From Marinobacter sp. HL-58 (GTDB taxonomy: Bacteria > Pseudomonadota > Gammaproteobacteria > Pseudomonadales > Oleiphilaceae), in assembly GCF_001314605.1 (NCBI RefSeq), contig NZ_LIHP01000016.1, positions 372,001-436,000 of the forward strand: a stretch of DNA of 64,000 nucleotides, read 5' to 3'. Numbering within the stretch: position 1 is the first letter of the stretch; every line of letters begins with the position of its first letter. A program made the position numbers and the translations under genes. Positions 19,725 through 28,431 of this stretch are shown in pieces. The notes beneath the pieces were generated by a model. The model was not told the DNA's origin, searched no databases, and saw nothing but the letters and a program-made list of their open reading frames with translations.

Positions 19725-19819
19725 CGGGCCTGGGGTGGGGGTATATTTTCTGCCAGAAAAAGGTGTCTGAGCGAAGCGAGTTCTTTTTCCAAAGAAAATA
19801 TACCCCCACCCCAGGCCCG
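19725..19819. repeat. Palindromic intergenic repeat, family A, copy 2
   Basis: Arms 19725-19750 and 19794-19819 are perfect 26-base reverse complements. The core GTGTCTGAGCGAAGCGAG matches copy 1 (15697-15786) on the opposite strand. The core contains GCGAAGC, known as an unusually stable DNA mini-hairpin. It ends 26 bases past the recJ stop and could terminate recJ transcription. Confidence 0.88.
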
Positions 19820-19845
19820 GCCCCAAAAGCCGAAGCCCCAAAGGA

Positions 19846-21579
19846 TCAGGCCAGAGGCTCCAGATAATCCACCAGAAGCTGCAGATTGGTCCGCCCGCGA
19901 AACGTATTGGCGTCGGGTTTGTAGACCACACGGGCGCCGGTCCGGGTGTAGTCGGGCACCTCCGGTCCGGTGTTGAAGGCGATGCCGTCGATGATGGCAC
20001 CGCCTTCTTCCGGCTGGAGCACCAGTTTCAGGTGGTTTTCACCGACAATACGCTGGCTGACGACACGGAAGTTGCCATCGAACAGAGGCTCCGGGAAATG
20101 CTGCCCCCAGGGGCCTGCCCTTTTTAGCAGGGTTGCGGTTTCCAGATGCAACTCATCGGGGCTCAGGGGCCCGTCGGTGGTGATGGCGGCTTCCAGATCT
20201 TCGGCTCTCAGAGTGTCACGCACGGCCCTGTCGAAGGCCTCACTGAATGCGTCCAGATCGCTGCGCGCCAGGGTCATACCTGCAGCCATGGCATGGCCGC
20301 CGTACTTTTTCATCATGCCGGGATGGCGGGCATCGACCACTGCGAGCACATCGCGGATATGAAGGCCGGGAATGGACCGGGCTGAGCCCTTGATATCCTG
20401 ACCATTATCGTCCGGCGCAAAGGCAATCGTCGGGCGATGGGTCTGTTCCCGGATGCGGGCGGCCAGGATGCCGATCACGCCCTGGTGCCAGGCGGTGTCA
20501 AACAGCGCCAGTCCCCAGGGCAGGCCTTCAATATCGAGAGACATGGAGGCCAGCAGATCCTGGGCTTGGGCTTTCATGTCTTTTTCGATGGTTCGCCGCT
20601 CACGGTTAAAGGTATCCAGCTCACGTGCCAGGCGCTGGGCTTCGTCGCGGCTGTCGGCCAGCAGGCAGGCAATGCCCACACTCATGTCATCGAGTCGGCC
20701 GGCGGCGTTAAGGCGAGGGCCAACCACAAAGCCCAGGTCCGTGGAGCTGATTTCGCTGTGGTCGCGGCCGGCCACTTCCAGCAGCGCCAGGATTCCGGGC
20801 CGGGCTTCGCCCTGCCGGATGCGACGCAGGCCCTGCTCGACGAAAATGCGGTTGTTGTGGTCCAGGGGAACCACGTCCGCCACGGTGCCAAGGGCCACCA
20901 GGTCCAGCAGCTTGCCAAGATTGGGCTGCGGGTCTGGCAGCAGGCCCTGTTCCCGAAGATGCTTGCGCAGGGCCGTGAGCACATAGAACATTACTCCAAC
21001 CCCCGCCGCGTTCTTGCTCAGGAAAGGGCAGCCGGGTTGGTTGGGGTTCACTATGGCGTCTGCATCCGGCAGGGTATCACCGGCCAGGTGGTGATCGGTC
21101 ACAACCACCCTGACCCCCAGGTCCCGGGCTGCGCGCACACCCTCCACTGCGGAAATACCGTTGTCCACGGTCACCAGCAGGTCAGGTAATGAACCTTCTT
21201 CCTGAAGCCGGTAAATGATTCCCGGTGTCAGGCCGTAGCCATCGGAAAAACGGCTGGGCACGCGAAAGTCGATGTCATTCAGCCCCAGCATGCCCAGGCC
21301 CAGCATGGCCACTGCAGTGCTGGTGGCGCCATCAGCGTCGAAATCACCCAGCACCAGCACCCGCTGCTGGCGGGCAATCGCCTCGGCAAGCAGGGATACG
21401 GCCCGGTCAATGCCCCGGAGGTCCATGGGTGAAGCCAGATGCTTCAGGGTGTAGCTCAGTTGGTCATCAGAAGTAACGCCACGGGCGGCGTAGAGGCGAC
21501 GGAGCAATGGAGGCAGGTTCTGACCCCAGTCCGGAGTATTTTCCGGACCGGGGCGACGCAGGATTTTTTTCGGTGTCAT
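19846..21579 (-). CDS. recJ: Single-stranded-DNA-specific exonuclease RecJ
   Basis: 5'-3' exonuclease for single-stranded DNA in recombination and mismatch repair. The 577 residues show the DHH-family motifs: LVLGDFDADGATSTA (about 76-90), DLLVTVDNGISA, VVVTDHHLAGD (about 157-167) and AVDARHPGMMKKYGGHAMAAGMTL in the DHHA1 part. An OB-like C-terminal domain follows. It lies five bases downstream of thrC. In E. coli recJ directly follows dsbC; here hom and thrC intervene, as in Pseudomonas. Confidence 0.96.
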   Translation of the reverse strand: MTPKKILRRPGPENTPDWGQNLPPLLRRLYAARGVTSDDQLSYTLKHLASPMDLRGIDRAVSLLAEAIARQQRVLVLGDFDADGATSTAVAMLGLGMLGLNDIDFRVPSRFSDGYGLTPGIIYRLQEEGSLPDLLVTVDNGISAVEGVRAARDLGVRVVVTDHHLAGDTLPDADAIVNPNQPGCPFLSKNAAGVGVMFYVLTALRKHLREQGLLPDPQPNLGKLLDLVALGTVADVVPLDHNNRIFVEQGLRRIRQGEARPGILALLEVAGRDHSEISSTDLGFVVGPRLNAAGRLDDMSVGIACLLADSRDEAQRLARELDTFNRERRTIEKDMKAQAQDLLASMSLDIEGLPWGLALFDTAWHQGVIGILAARIREQTHRPTIAFAPDDNGQDIKGSARSIPGLHIRDVLAVVDARHPGMMKKYGGHAMAAGMTLARSDLDAFSEAFDRAVRDTLRAEDLEAAITTDGPLSPDELHLETATLLKRAGPWGQHFPEPLFDGNFRVVSQRIVGENHLKLVLQPEEGGAIIDGIAFNTGPEVPDYTRTGARVVYKPDANTFRGRTNLQLLVDYLEPLA

Positions 21580-21584
21580 ACCGA

Positions 21585-22988
21585 TCAGGTATTCTTCCAG
21601 TGTTTGGCAATAAAGTCCTGCACGGCAGGCAGGTCATTATCCAGTACGGTGTATTTCTCTTCCCGCTCAAAGAGATCTGCCATATGCAACGGCAGCGCAG
21701 GCTCTGCCTTGACGCCGGAGCGCATCACGGCATCCGGGAACTTCGCCGGATGGGCGGTACCCAGGGTAATCATGGGAATGGCCGGATCACGGCGGCAATT
21801 GCGAGCCGCACGTACGCCAATGGCGGTATGTGGATCCAGCAGGTATTCGTTCTGCTCGAAGATTTCACGAATGGTGTCCGTTGTGCCTTGGTCATCGACT
21901 GCGTCGCTGTCGAACAGCTTACGGGCGTGCTTCCAGCGATAGTCTTCAATGCTGACCGGCCCCCTGGAAGCATTCTCCAGCAACTCTTTCACTGCAGCAC
22001 CATCGCGCCCGTGCAGGTCGAACAGCAGGCGTTCGAAATTGCTCGACACCATGATATCCATACTCGGCGACAGCGTATGCTCAAGCTGGTGCTGCTCATA
22101 GCGGTTGCCACTCATGAAGCGGTGCAGGATATCGTTGCGGTTGGTGGCAATCACCAGCTGGGAGATGGGCAGGCCCATTTTTTTGGCCAGGTAACCGGCA
22201 AAAATATCGCCGAAGTTACCCGTTGGCACCGAAAACGCCATGCTGCGATCCGGGCCGCCGAGGGCCAGGGACGCATGAAAGTAGTAGACGATCTGGGCCA
22301 TGATCCGGGCCCAGTTGATGGAATTCACCGCCGCAAGCTGGGTTTTGCCGCCGAGGAACGACTGGTCGCCAAAGCTTGCCTTGACCATCCGCTGGCAGTC
22401 ATCAAAGTTGCCGCGCACCGCGATGTTATGGATATTATCACCCTTCACCGTGGTCATCTGGCGGCGCTGCACCTCGGAAACACGCTCGTGGGGATGCAGG
22501 ATAAATATGTCCACATGCTTGCAGCGACGGCACCCTTCAATAGCGGCGGACCCGGTATCACCGGACGTTGCCCCCATGATCACCACATGTTGCTGACGCT
22601 TTTCCAGCACGTAGTCCAGCAGACGCCCCAGTAGCTGCAGAGCGAAATCCTTGAACGCCAGGGTGGGACCGCGGAACAACTCCATGACCCACTCATTGGT
22701 ATCCAGCTGCACCAGCGGCGCAACGGCCTTGTGGGCAAATGCCTCACCGTAGGTTTCATCCAGCATCTTACGGAAATCTTCCGCCGGAATGGCGTCGTCC
22801 ACGAACGGATGCATCACCTTGAAGGCCAGCTCGCTGTAGGAGAGCCCGCGCCAGCTGCGAATTTCCTCGAGACTGAAATGGGGCAGCGATTCCGGGACAT
22901 AAAGGCCACCATCGGTGGCCAGGCCTGTCAGCAGGACATCCTCAAAGCCCAGGGCGGGAGCTTCGCCCCGTGTACTGATGTATCTCAC
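21585..22988 (-). CDS. thrC: Threonine synthase
   Basis: PLP enzyme converting O-phosphohomoserine to threonine, the last step of the pathway. The 467 residues match the long proteobacterial type. The PLP lysine lies in LFRGPTLAFKDFALQLLG (about residues 105-122) and the phosphate-binding loop is GATSGDTGSAAIEG. The start is a GTG at 22988 with AAGG near it. It lies 12 bases after hom, so the two threonine genes form one unit with recJ. Confidence 0.96.
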   Translation of the reverse strand: MRYISTRGEAPALGFEDVLLTGLATDGGLYVPESLPHFSLEEIRSWRGLSYSELAFKVMHPFVDDAIPAEDFRKMLDETYGEAFAHKAVAPLVQLDTNEWVMELFRGPTLAFKDFALQLLGRLLDYVLEKRQQHVVIMGATSGDTGSAAIEGCRRCKHVDIFILHPHERVSEVQRRQMTTVKGDNIHNIAVRGNFDDCQRMVKASFGDQSFLGGKTQLAAVNSINWARIMAQIVYYFHASLALGGPDRSMAFSVPTGNFGDIFAGYLAKKMGLPISQLVIATNRNDILHRFMSGNRYEQHQLEHTLSPSMDIMVSSNFERLLFDLHGRDGAAVKELLENASRGPVSIEDYRWKHARKLFDSDAVDDQGTTDTIREIFEQNEYLLDPHTAIGVRAARNCRRDPAIPMITLGTAHPAKFPDAVMRSGVKAEPALPLHMADLFEREEKYTVLDNDLPAVQDFIAKHWKNT

Positions 22989-23000
22989 CTTGCGTTCCTG

Positions 23001-24302
23001 TCAGTTAAAGTTTTCGGCACGAATGCGAACGACCTTGCCGTCGATATCGCTGAGGGCTTCCAGTTCTTCAATGGCGCGGTTGATCTGGCGTTCCTGAACC
23101 GTGTGGGTCAGGATAATCACCGGAATACGGCCATCCTTGAGCTCCGATTCCTTCTGCATGATGGACTCGATATTGATACCGTGCTCGCTCAGGATCGACG
23201 CTACTTTTGCCAGTACACCCGGGCGGTCGAGAGCCTGAATGCGGAGGTAATAGGCAGACTGGATATCCTCCATGGGCAGCACCGGGAGATCTTCCATTGC
23301 TGACGGCTCAAAGCCAAGATAAGGCACACGCTGGTTGCTTTCAGCGGCAACGGAACGGGCGGCATCGATAATGTCGGCGATAACTGCTGAGGCTGTAGCC
23401 TCGTCGCCAGCACCCGGGCCGTAATACATGGTCTGGCCGACGGCATCGCCATCCACCAGCACGGCATTCAGTACACCATCAACCTGGGCAATCAGGTGGC
23501 TTCGGGGAACCAGCGTGGGATGCACGCGCAGCTCGATGCCTTCATCGCGACGGCGAGCAATGCCCAAATGCTTGATGCGATACCCCAGAACCTCGGCATG
23601 GGCGATGTCGTAAGGGGTAATCTCGGAAATTCCCTCGGTGTAGGCTTTCTCGAACTGCAGCGGCACGCCGAAACCGGCCGAGGCCAGGATGGTCAGCTTG
23701 TGAGCGGCATCAATGCCCTCGACGTCGAAGGTGGGGTCCGCCTCTGCGTAACCCAGATCCTGCGCTTCTTTAAGCACCTCGGCGAACTCACGGCCGGCAC
23801 GCATTTCAGTGAGGATATAGTTACCGGTGCCATTGATAATGCCGGCAATCCAGTCGATACGATTGGCTGCCATGCCCTCACGAACCGCCTTGATAACCGG
23901 AATACCACCGGCAACACCGGCTTCGTAGGAAACAATCACGTTCTTCCTGGCAGCGGCTTCGAAGATCTCGTTGCCATGGACCGCAATCAGCGCCTTGTTG
24001 GCTGTGACCACGTGCTTGCCATTGTTAATGGCTGCGAGCACCAACTCCCTGGCGGTATCGTAGCCGCCAATCAACTCGACCACGATATCAACCGACGGGT
24101 CGTTCACCACGTCAAAAACGTCCGTACTGAACGGAATACTGCCAAGATCAATATCCTTGCGCGGGGTACGCGTTGCGACCCGGGCAATCCGGATATTAAA
24201 ACCTGTCCGGCCCGTTATCAGGCTGGCATTCCGGGTCAGTACGTTGAACGTACCACCACCGACTGTTCCCAGTCCGCAGATTCCGACATTGACGTCTTTC
24301 AA
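23001..24302 (-). CDS. hom: Homoserine dehydrogenase with ACT domain
   Basis: Reduces aspartate semialdehyde to homoserine for threonine and methionine. The 433 residues show an NAD(P)-binding GLGTVGGGT near residue 10, the catalytic-domain stretch GIINGTGNYILTEM and then DPTFDVEGIDAAHKLTIL. A C-terminal ACT domain (from about residue 350, RIQALDRPGVLAKVASILSE) suggests threonine feedback. The start is TTG at 24302, backed by GAGGTG about six bases upstream. thrC follows. Confidence 0.96.
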   Translation of the reverse strand: MKDVNVGICGLGTVGGGTFNVLTRNASLITGRTGFNIRIARVATRTPRKDIDLGSIPFSTDVFDVVNDPSVDIVVELIGGYDTARELVLAAINNGKHVVTANKALIAVHGNEIFEAAARKNVIVSYEAGVAGGIPVIKAVREGMAANRIDWIAGIINGTGNYILTEMRAGREFAEVLKEAQDLGYAEADPTFDVEGIDAAHKLTILASAGFGVPLQFEKAYTEGISEITPYDIAHAEVLGYRIKHLGIARRRDEGIELRVHPTLVPRSHLIAQVDGVLNAVLVDGDAVGQTMYYGPGAGDEATASAVIADIIDAARSVAAESNQRVPYLGFEPSAMEDLPVLPMEDIQSAYYLRIQALDRPGVLAKVASILSEHGINIESIMQKESELKDGRIPVIILTHTVQERQINRAIEELEALSDIDGKVVRIRAENFN

Positions 24303-24343
24303 GCTTTCACCTCTGTTCCCGATGGGTTGCTGTGGGGAGCGAC

Positions 24344-24349
24344 AGTATA
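24344..24349 (-). promoter_or_regulatory. Candidate -10 element upstream of hom
   Basis: TATACT on the minus strand, about 42 bases before the hom start, in the 113-base gap after dsbC. The -35 region (TTATTC at 17 bases) is poor, so this may need an activator or not be used. Confidence 0.3.
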
Positions 24350-24415
24350 ACGGTTAAAGTGCGCCCGAATAAGCCCTTGCCGATACAGCAGGCCGGGCAC
24401 GAGACCGCTAGACTA

Positions 24416-25162
24416 TCAGAGCAGCCCCAGGCCTTCAGCCAGTTTTTCCGACGGCACGTAGCCACGAACCATGTTACCGTCTTCCAGCACAATTGCCGGG
24501 GTACCGGTCACACCGATACGACCGCCCAGGTCAAACTGGTCCCTGACCGGATTTTCACACTCCTGAGTCTGAACATCCCGTCCCTGTTTTGCGGCATCCA
24601 TGGCGGCCTGCTGGTCGTCAGAGCACCAGACCGAGATGTATTTCCTGAAGGACCGCGTGTTGGGTCCGGAACGGGGGAAGCCATAGTATTGAACGGTAAT
24701 ACCCAGCTCGTTCAGGCGAGGTACCTCGTCGTGCATTTTACGGCAATAGGGGCAGTCGATATCGGTGAACACCGCAATGGACGCCTTTTCAGTGCCGTCG
24801 GCGGGATAGGTGATCAAGCCCTCGTCGCCAAACTCTTCCAGGGCCCGAACGCGCTGTGATGCCCTGCCCTGTTCCGACACGTTAGCGATACCGTTATCGG
24901 TAACCTTCAGCAGATCGCCGGTAAGAATATACTGGCCATCTTCAGTGGTGAAAATCGTATCGCCGTTGTTGCTGTCTACTTCATACAAGTCGTCGGCTTC
25001 CGATTTGCGCACCCCGGAGATCTTCAGGCCCGGAATCGCGGCCGTCAGTTTTTCGGTAATGGTGTCTTCGATCTCTCCCGCATGCGCGGTCGTCATCCCG
25101 GCCACAGCCAGAACAGCAACCAACAATGGTAGACAGGCGTTGCAAAGATTCTTGATCAGCAT
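24416..25162 (-). CDS. dsbC: Thiol:disulfide interchange protein DsbC
   Basis: Periplasmic disulfide isomerase. I use the ATG at 25162 (248 residues), with GGAAG eight bases upstream and a clear signal peptide (LIKNLCNACLPLLVAVLAVAG, cleavage after AHA). The longer frame to 25225 lacks a signal. An N-terminal dimerisation domain is followed by a thioredoxin domain with the active-site CPYC in FTDIDCPYCRKMH and the cis-proline in GVTGTPAIV. It lies between xerD and hom. Confidence 0.95.
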   Translation of the reverse strand: MLIKNLCNACLPLLVAVLAVAGMTTAHAGEIEDTITEKLTAAIPGLKISGVRKSEADDLYEVDSNNGDTIFTTEDGQYILTGDLLKVTDNGIANVSEQGRASQRVRALEEFGDEGLITYPADGTEKASIAVFTDIDCPYCRKMHDEVPRLNELGITVQYYGFPRSGPNTRSFRKYISVWCSDDQQAAMDAAKQGRDVQTQECENPVRDQFDLGGRIGVTGTPAIVLEDGNMVRGYVPSEKLAEGLGLL

Positions 25163-25233
25163 ATTGGCTTCCAGTTTGTTCCAATTTTCAAAGGCTTTGG
25201 GCCGGAATCGTGACAGGTTTGCCACGGAGATGT

Positions 25234-25260
25234 TGCGACACCACTCCCCGGAGAAAGTTC
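25234..25260 (-). promoter_or_regulatory. Candidate sigma-E promoter of dsbC
   Basis: Minus strand: perfect GAACTT, 16 bases, TCGCA (consensus TCTGA, 3 of 5). It lies about 70 bases before the dsbC ATG. dsbC is a known sigma-E target in E. coli, which raises the prior. The weak -10 keeps this uncertain. Confidence 0.5.
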
Positions 25261-25294
25261 AGTGTACCAAGGCACATCGTTGGCGCCTAACCGG

Positions 25295-26227
25295 CTACCC
25301 CCGGGGATGGTGTGACTGATGCAGCGACTGCAGCCGCTGGCGCGCTACGTGAGTATAAATCTGTGTAGTGGACAGATCCGAATGGCCCAGCAGCATCTGG
25401 ACTACCCGCAGGTCCGCACCATTATTCAGCAAATGAGTCGCGAAGGCATGTCGCAGGGTGTGGGGTGACAAATGCTTGTGAATACCCGCCCGCAGCGCAT
25501 AATGCTTTATCCGGTGCCAGAAAGTCTGTCGCGTCATGGCAGCCGGGCGGTTGCCGGGAAACAGCGCATCGCAGGGCCGCCCCTTGAGTAGTTCACCCCG
25601 GGCTTCTTTCATGTATTTTACCAGCCAGTCTATGGCTTCTTCCCCCAGGGGAATCAGCCGCTCCTTGTTTCCCTTGCCAACAATCCTGAGCACCCCCTGG
25701 CGCAGATTGACCTCGTCTACCGTCAGCTCTACCAGTTCAGACACCCGTAAACCACAACCGTAGAGAATCTCCATCATCGCCTTGTCCCGGAGTTCGATGG
25801 GCACCTCGGGGTCTGGCTCGGACAGCAGGTTGTCCACATCCTCTTCCGACAGGGAATCCGGAAGTCTTCGGGGAAGCCTGGGGCTGTCTATGCGCAGCGT
25901 CGGATCTTCGGAAATCACACCCTCACGCAGGAGGTAGCGATAGAAACGCCGTAAACCGGACAGGCGCCGGGCAGCGGTGGACGTTTTGAAGCCATCCGCC
26001 AGTCCCCGGGAAATCCAGGCCAGCAGATCGGTACGGCGCACCTGCGTCAGCAACGGCCTGCCCGGTTGATCCTGCAGCCAGGTCGCCAACCGCTCAAGAT
26101 CGCTGCGATAGGCCTGGCGGGTTTTCTCACCCAGGCCGTCCTCGAGCCATACAGCATCGGTAAAGCGGAGAATAACCGCTTCATCCTGAGGCCGCAGTTC
26201 AGCCCTGGAGTTGGATTTCCGGTTCAT
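25295..26227 (-). CDS. xerD: Site-specific tyrosine recombinase XerD
   Basis: With XerC, resolves chromosome dimers at dif. The 310 residues comprise a SAM-like N-terminal DNA-binding domain and the catalytic domain. Catalytic residues are visible: Arg in GCGLRVSELVEL, Lys in VGKGNKERLIPL, His/Arg in LSPHTLRHAFATHLL, His in LLGHSDLSTTQIYTHV and the nucleophile Tyr in the same stretch. Synteny xerD-dsbC matches E. coli and Pseudomonas. Confidence 0.95.
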   Translation of the reverse strand: MNRKSNSRAELRPQDEAVILRFTDAVWLEDGLGEKTRQAYRSDLERLATWLQDQPGRPLLTQVRRTDLLAWISRGLADGFKTSTAARRLSGLRRFYRYLLREGVISEDPTLRIDSPRLPRRLPDSLSEEDVDNLLSEPDPEVPIELRDKAMMEILYGCGLRVSELVELTVDEVNLRQGVLRIVGKGNKERLIPLGEEAIDWLVKYMKEARGELLKGRPCDALFPGNRPAAMTRQTFWHRIKHYALRAGIHKHLSPHTLRHAFATHLLNNGADLRVVQMLLGHSDLSTTQIYTHVARQRLQSLHQSHHPRG

Positions 26228-26280
26228 GGCAGATTACTCGAAACGGAACGTACGCAGGCGGGGCCGGGAATCGGATACGA

Positions 26281-26302
26281 AAAAGGCAGCCAGTGGCTGC
26301 CT
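26281..26302 (-). terminator. Intrinsic terminator after rplS
   Basis: GGCAGCC-act-GGCTGCC followed by TTTTTCG on the minus strand, 36 bases past the rplS stop. It separates the ribosomal rpsP operon from xerD. Confidence 0.88.
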
Positions 26303-26337
26303 TTCTCTGACGAACTGTAACCAGCAACCTGTGCTGA

Positions 26338-26694
26338 TCAGCCCAGCTTTTCCTTGATACGAGCTGCCTTGCCAGACAGGTCGCGCAGGTAGTAAAGCTT
26401 GGCCTGACGAACGTCACCGCGACGCTTCACACTGATGCTGTCGATCAGCTTCGAGAAGGTCTGGAAGGTACGTTCGACACCAACACCGTAGGAAATTTTC
26501 CGTACGGTGAAGGAAGAGTTCATGCCGCGGTTACGCTTACCGATAACAACGCCTTCGAACGCCTGCAGACGCTCACGGTTGCCTTCTGTTACGCGAACCT
26601 GGATAACCACGGTATCACCCGGCGCAAAGGCTGGGATTTCCTTGGTCATCTGCTCTGATTCAATCTGACTGATGATGTTGTTCTTACCGCTCAT
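26338..26694 (-). CDS. rplS: 50S ribosomal protein L19
   Basis: A 118-residue protein at the 30S-50S interface. The L19 pattern is clear: [35 protein letters not shown], then [14 protein letters not shown] and [27 protein letters not shown]. It is the last gene of the rpsP-rimM-trmD-rplS operon, followed by a terminator. Confidence 0.98.
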   Translation of the reverse strand: MSGKNNIISQIESEQMTKEIPAFAPGDTVVIQVRVTEGNRERLQAFEGVVIGKRNRGMNSSFTVRKISYGVGVERTFQTFSKLIDSISVKRRGDVRQAKLYYLRDLSGKAARIKEKLG

Positions 26695-26720
26695 CGTATG
26701 TGCTCCTGATACCCAATCTT

Positions 26721-27479
26721 TTAATGCCCTGATGATTCAGAGGCACCCGGTTCGTTCAAAATCTCTTCCAGCAGCTCACGCTCTTCGTCCGTAAACACCC
26801 GCTTTTCCAGCAGGTCGGGGCGTCGCTCCCGGGTTCGCCTCAGCGACTGTTTGAGCCGCCAACGCCGGATCTGATCATGGTGACCGCCCAATAAAACATC
26901 CGGCACCGCCTGACCTTCGTAAATTTCGGGCCGGGTGTAGTGCGGACAATCCAGCAAACCGTCAGCAAAGGAATCCTGCTCCGCCGACTGCGCATGACCC
27001 AGCGCTCCGGGGATGAGGCGTGTCACCGCATCAATAACAGCCATGGCCGCCAGCTCACCACCGGAAAGCACAAAGTCTCCCAGTGACACCTCCCGGTCGA
27101 CTTCGGCCGCGATCAGGCGTTCATCAACACCTTCATAGCGCCCGGCTACCAGAATGAGGTTCTGTTCCGCTGCCAGTGACTCAACCACCTTCTGGTCCAT
27201 CGGCTCCCCCTGGGGAGACAGATAAACCACGCAGGTTTTTCCGGGTGCCGACGCTCTGGCCGCATGAATGGCATCCCGCAGCGGCTGGATTTTCATCAGC
27301 ATGCCCGGGCCACCGCCATAAGGCCGGTCGTCAACAGTGCGGTGACGATCCTGGGTGAAGTCCCGGGGATTCCATGCTTTGAAGGTCAGCAAACCATCCC
27401 TGACCGCCCTGCCGGTAATCCCGTAATCTGTCACCGCGGAAAACATCTCCGGGAACAGACTGACCGCGCCAATCCACAC
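26721..27479 (-). CDS. trmD: tRNA (guanine-37-N1)-methyltransferase
   Basis: Methylates G37 of several tRNAs to prevent frameshifting. The 252-residue SPOUT enzyme starts [13 protein letters not shown]. It shows the trefoil-knot SAM-binding stretches [12 protein letters not shown] and [13 protein letters not shown], with the [24 protein letters not shown] motif. It starts three bases after the rimM stop. Confidence 0.97.
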   Translation of the reverse strand: MWIGAVSLFPEMFSAVTDYGITGRAVRDGLLTFKAWNPRDFTQDRHRTVDDRPYGGGPGMLMKIQPLRDAIHAARASAPGKTCVVYLSPQGEPMDQKVVESLAAEQNLILVAGRYEGVDERLIAAEVDREVSLGDFVLSGGELAAMAVIDAVTRLIPGALGHAQSAEQDSFADGLLDCPHYTRPEIYEGQAVPDVLLGGHHDQIRRWRLKQSLRRTRERRPDLLEKRVFTDEERELLEEILNEPGASESSGH

Positions 27480-27482
27480 CCG

Positions 27483-28010
27483 TCAGAACTCCGGATCCCA
27501 GTCGACCACAATGCGCGATTCGCCCAATTCCACGCTCCGGACCACCTGGTCCGGAAGGTAGGGAATCAGCCGTTCACGCTGGTCAATGGAGGCATCGGTT
27601 GCCCTCACTACCAGAACATCGTTGGAGCCTGTCTCTATCAGATGATGCACTCTGCCAAGGCATTCATCCTCTGTCGTGAAGACGTCAAGCCCCTCCAGCT
27701 GGTGCCAGTAGTATTCCCCTTCGGGCAACTCCGGCAGCTCGGCGGTAGACACGATAACGTCGGCGCCACAGTAACTGCGCGCCACTTCACGATCATCAAT
27801 ACCCTTAAGCCTGACAACGATCCCCTGGCCTTGCCGGCGACCCTCCTCAAGCTTTGCAGGAATGCGCTTGCCGTTGTGGACCAGGGTCCAGTCACGGTAG
27901 TTCAGTATTCCTTCTCTGGGGTCGGTGTAAGAGTAGACCTTGAGCCACCCTTTGACCCCAAACACCGAGGTGATCTGACCAATCACAGTTTCCTGCGAAT
28001 GCTGAGCCAT
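27483..28010 (-). CDS. rimM: Ribosome maturation factor RimM
   Basis: A 175-residue 30S assembly factor that binds S19. The N-terminal RimM motif IGQITSVFGVKGWLKVYSYTD and the PRC-barrel half beginning near GEYYWHQLEGLDVFT are visible. It stands between rpsP and trmD, the fixed order of this operon. Confidence 0.97.
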   Translation of the reverse strand: MAQHSQETVIGQITSVFGVKGWLKVYSYTDPREGILNYRDWTLVHNGKRIPAKLEEGRRQGQGIVVRLKGIDDREVARSYCGADVIVSTAELPELPEGEYYWHQLEGLDVFTTEDECLGRVHHLIETGSNDVLVVRATDASIDQRERLIPYLPDQVVRSVELGESRIVVDWDPEF

Positions 28011-28042
28011 ACCCTAACCCCGGTGGTGAAACGTTAACTCTG

Positions 28043-28288
28043 TTACTCTGCCGCAGCGCCTTTCAGCAGCTGTGCAACGCGCTCGCTGGTCTGAGCGCCC
28101 TGGCCCAGCCAATGATCAATGCGATCGCGATCAATACGCAGACGCTCTTCCTGACCACGGGCGATCGGGTTAAAGAAGCCAACGCGCTCGATAAAACGAC
28201 CGTCGCGGGATTTGCGGCTGTCTGTCACTGTCAGATGGTAGAACGGGCGCTTCTTGGAGCCGCCACGAGCCAAACGGATTATTACCAT
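28043..28288 (-). CDS. rpsP: 30S ribosomal protein S16
   Basis: An 81-residue S16: [38 protein letters not shown] and the [16 protein letters not shown] helix. The open frame extends upstream to 28366, but the conserved protein begins at the ATG at 28288. It is the first gene of rpsP-rimM-trmD-rplS. The 143 bases to ffh hold its promoter region; TAGAAT around 28385 is a possible -10 with no good -35. Confidence 0.97.
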   Translation of the reverse strand: MVIIRLARGGSKKRPFYHLTVTDSRKSRDGRFIERVGFFNPIARGQEERLRIDRDRIDHWLGQGAQTSERVAQLLKGAAAE

Positions 28289-28431
28289 TTCGACCAATAT
28301 CCTGTTCTGTTGTACGAACTTTGTACGATTCACACCCGCCAAACCAAGGCCGGCGCGAAGACCCATACTCGAAAGGGGCGCTATTCTATGCTAAATGAAC
28401 GCCAAAGAAAACAGGGAATACATCCCGGTTT

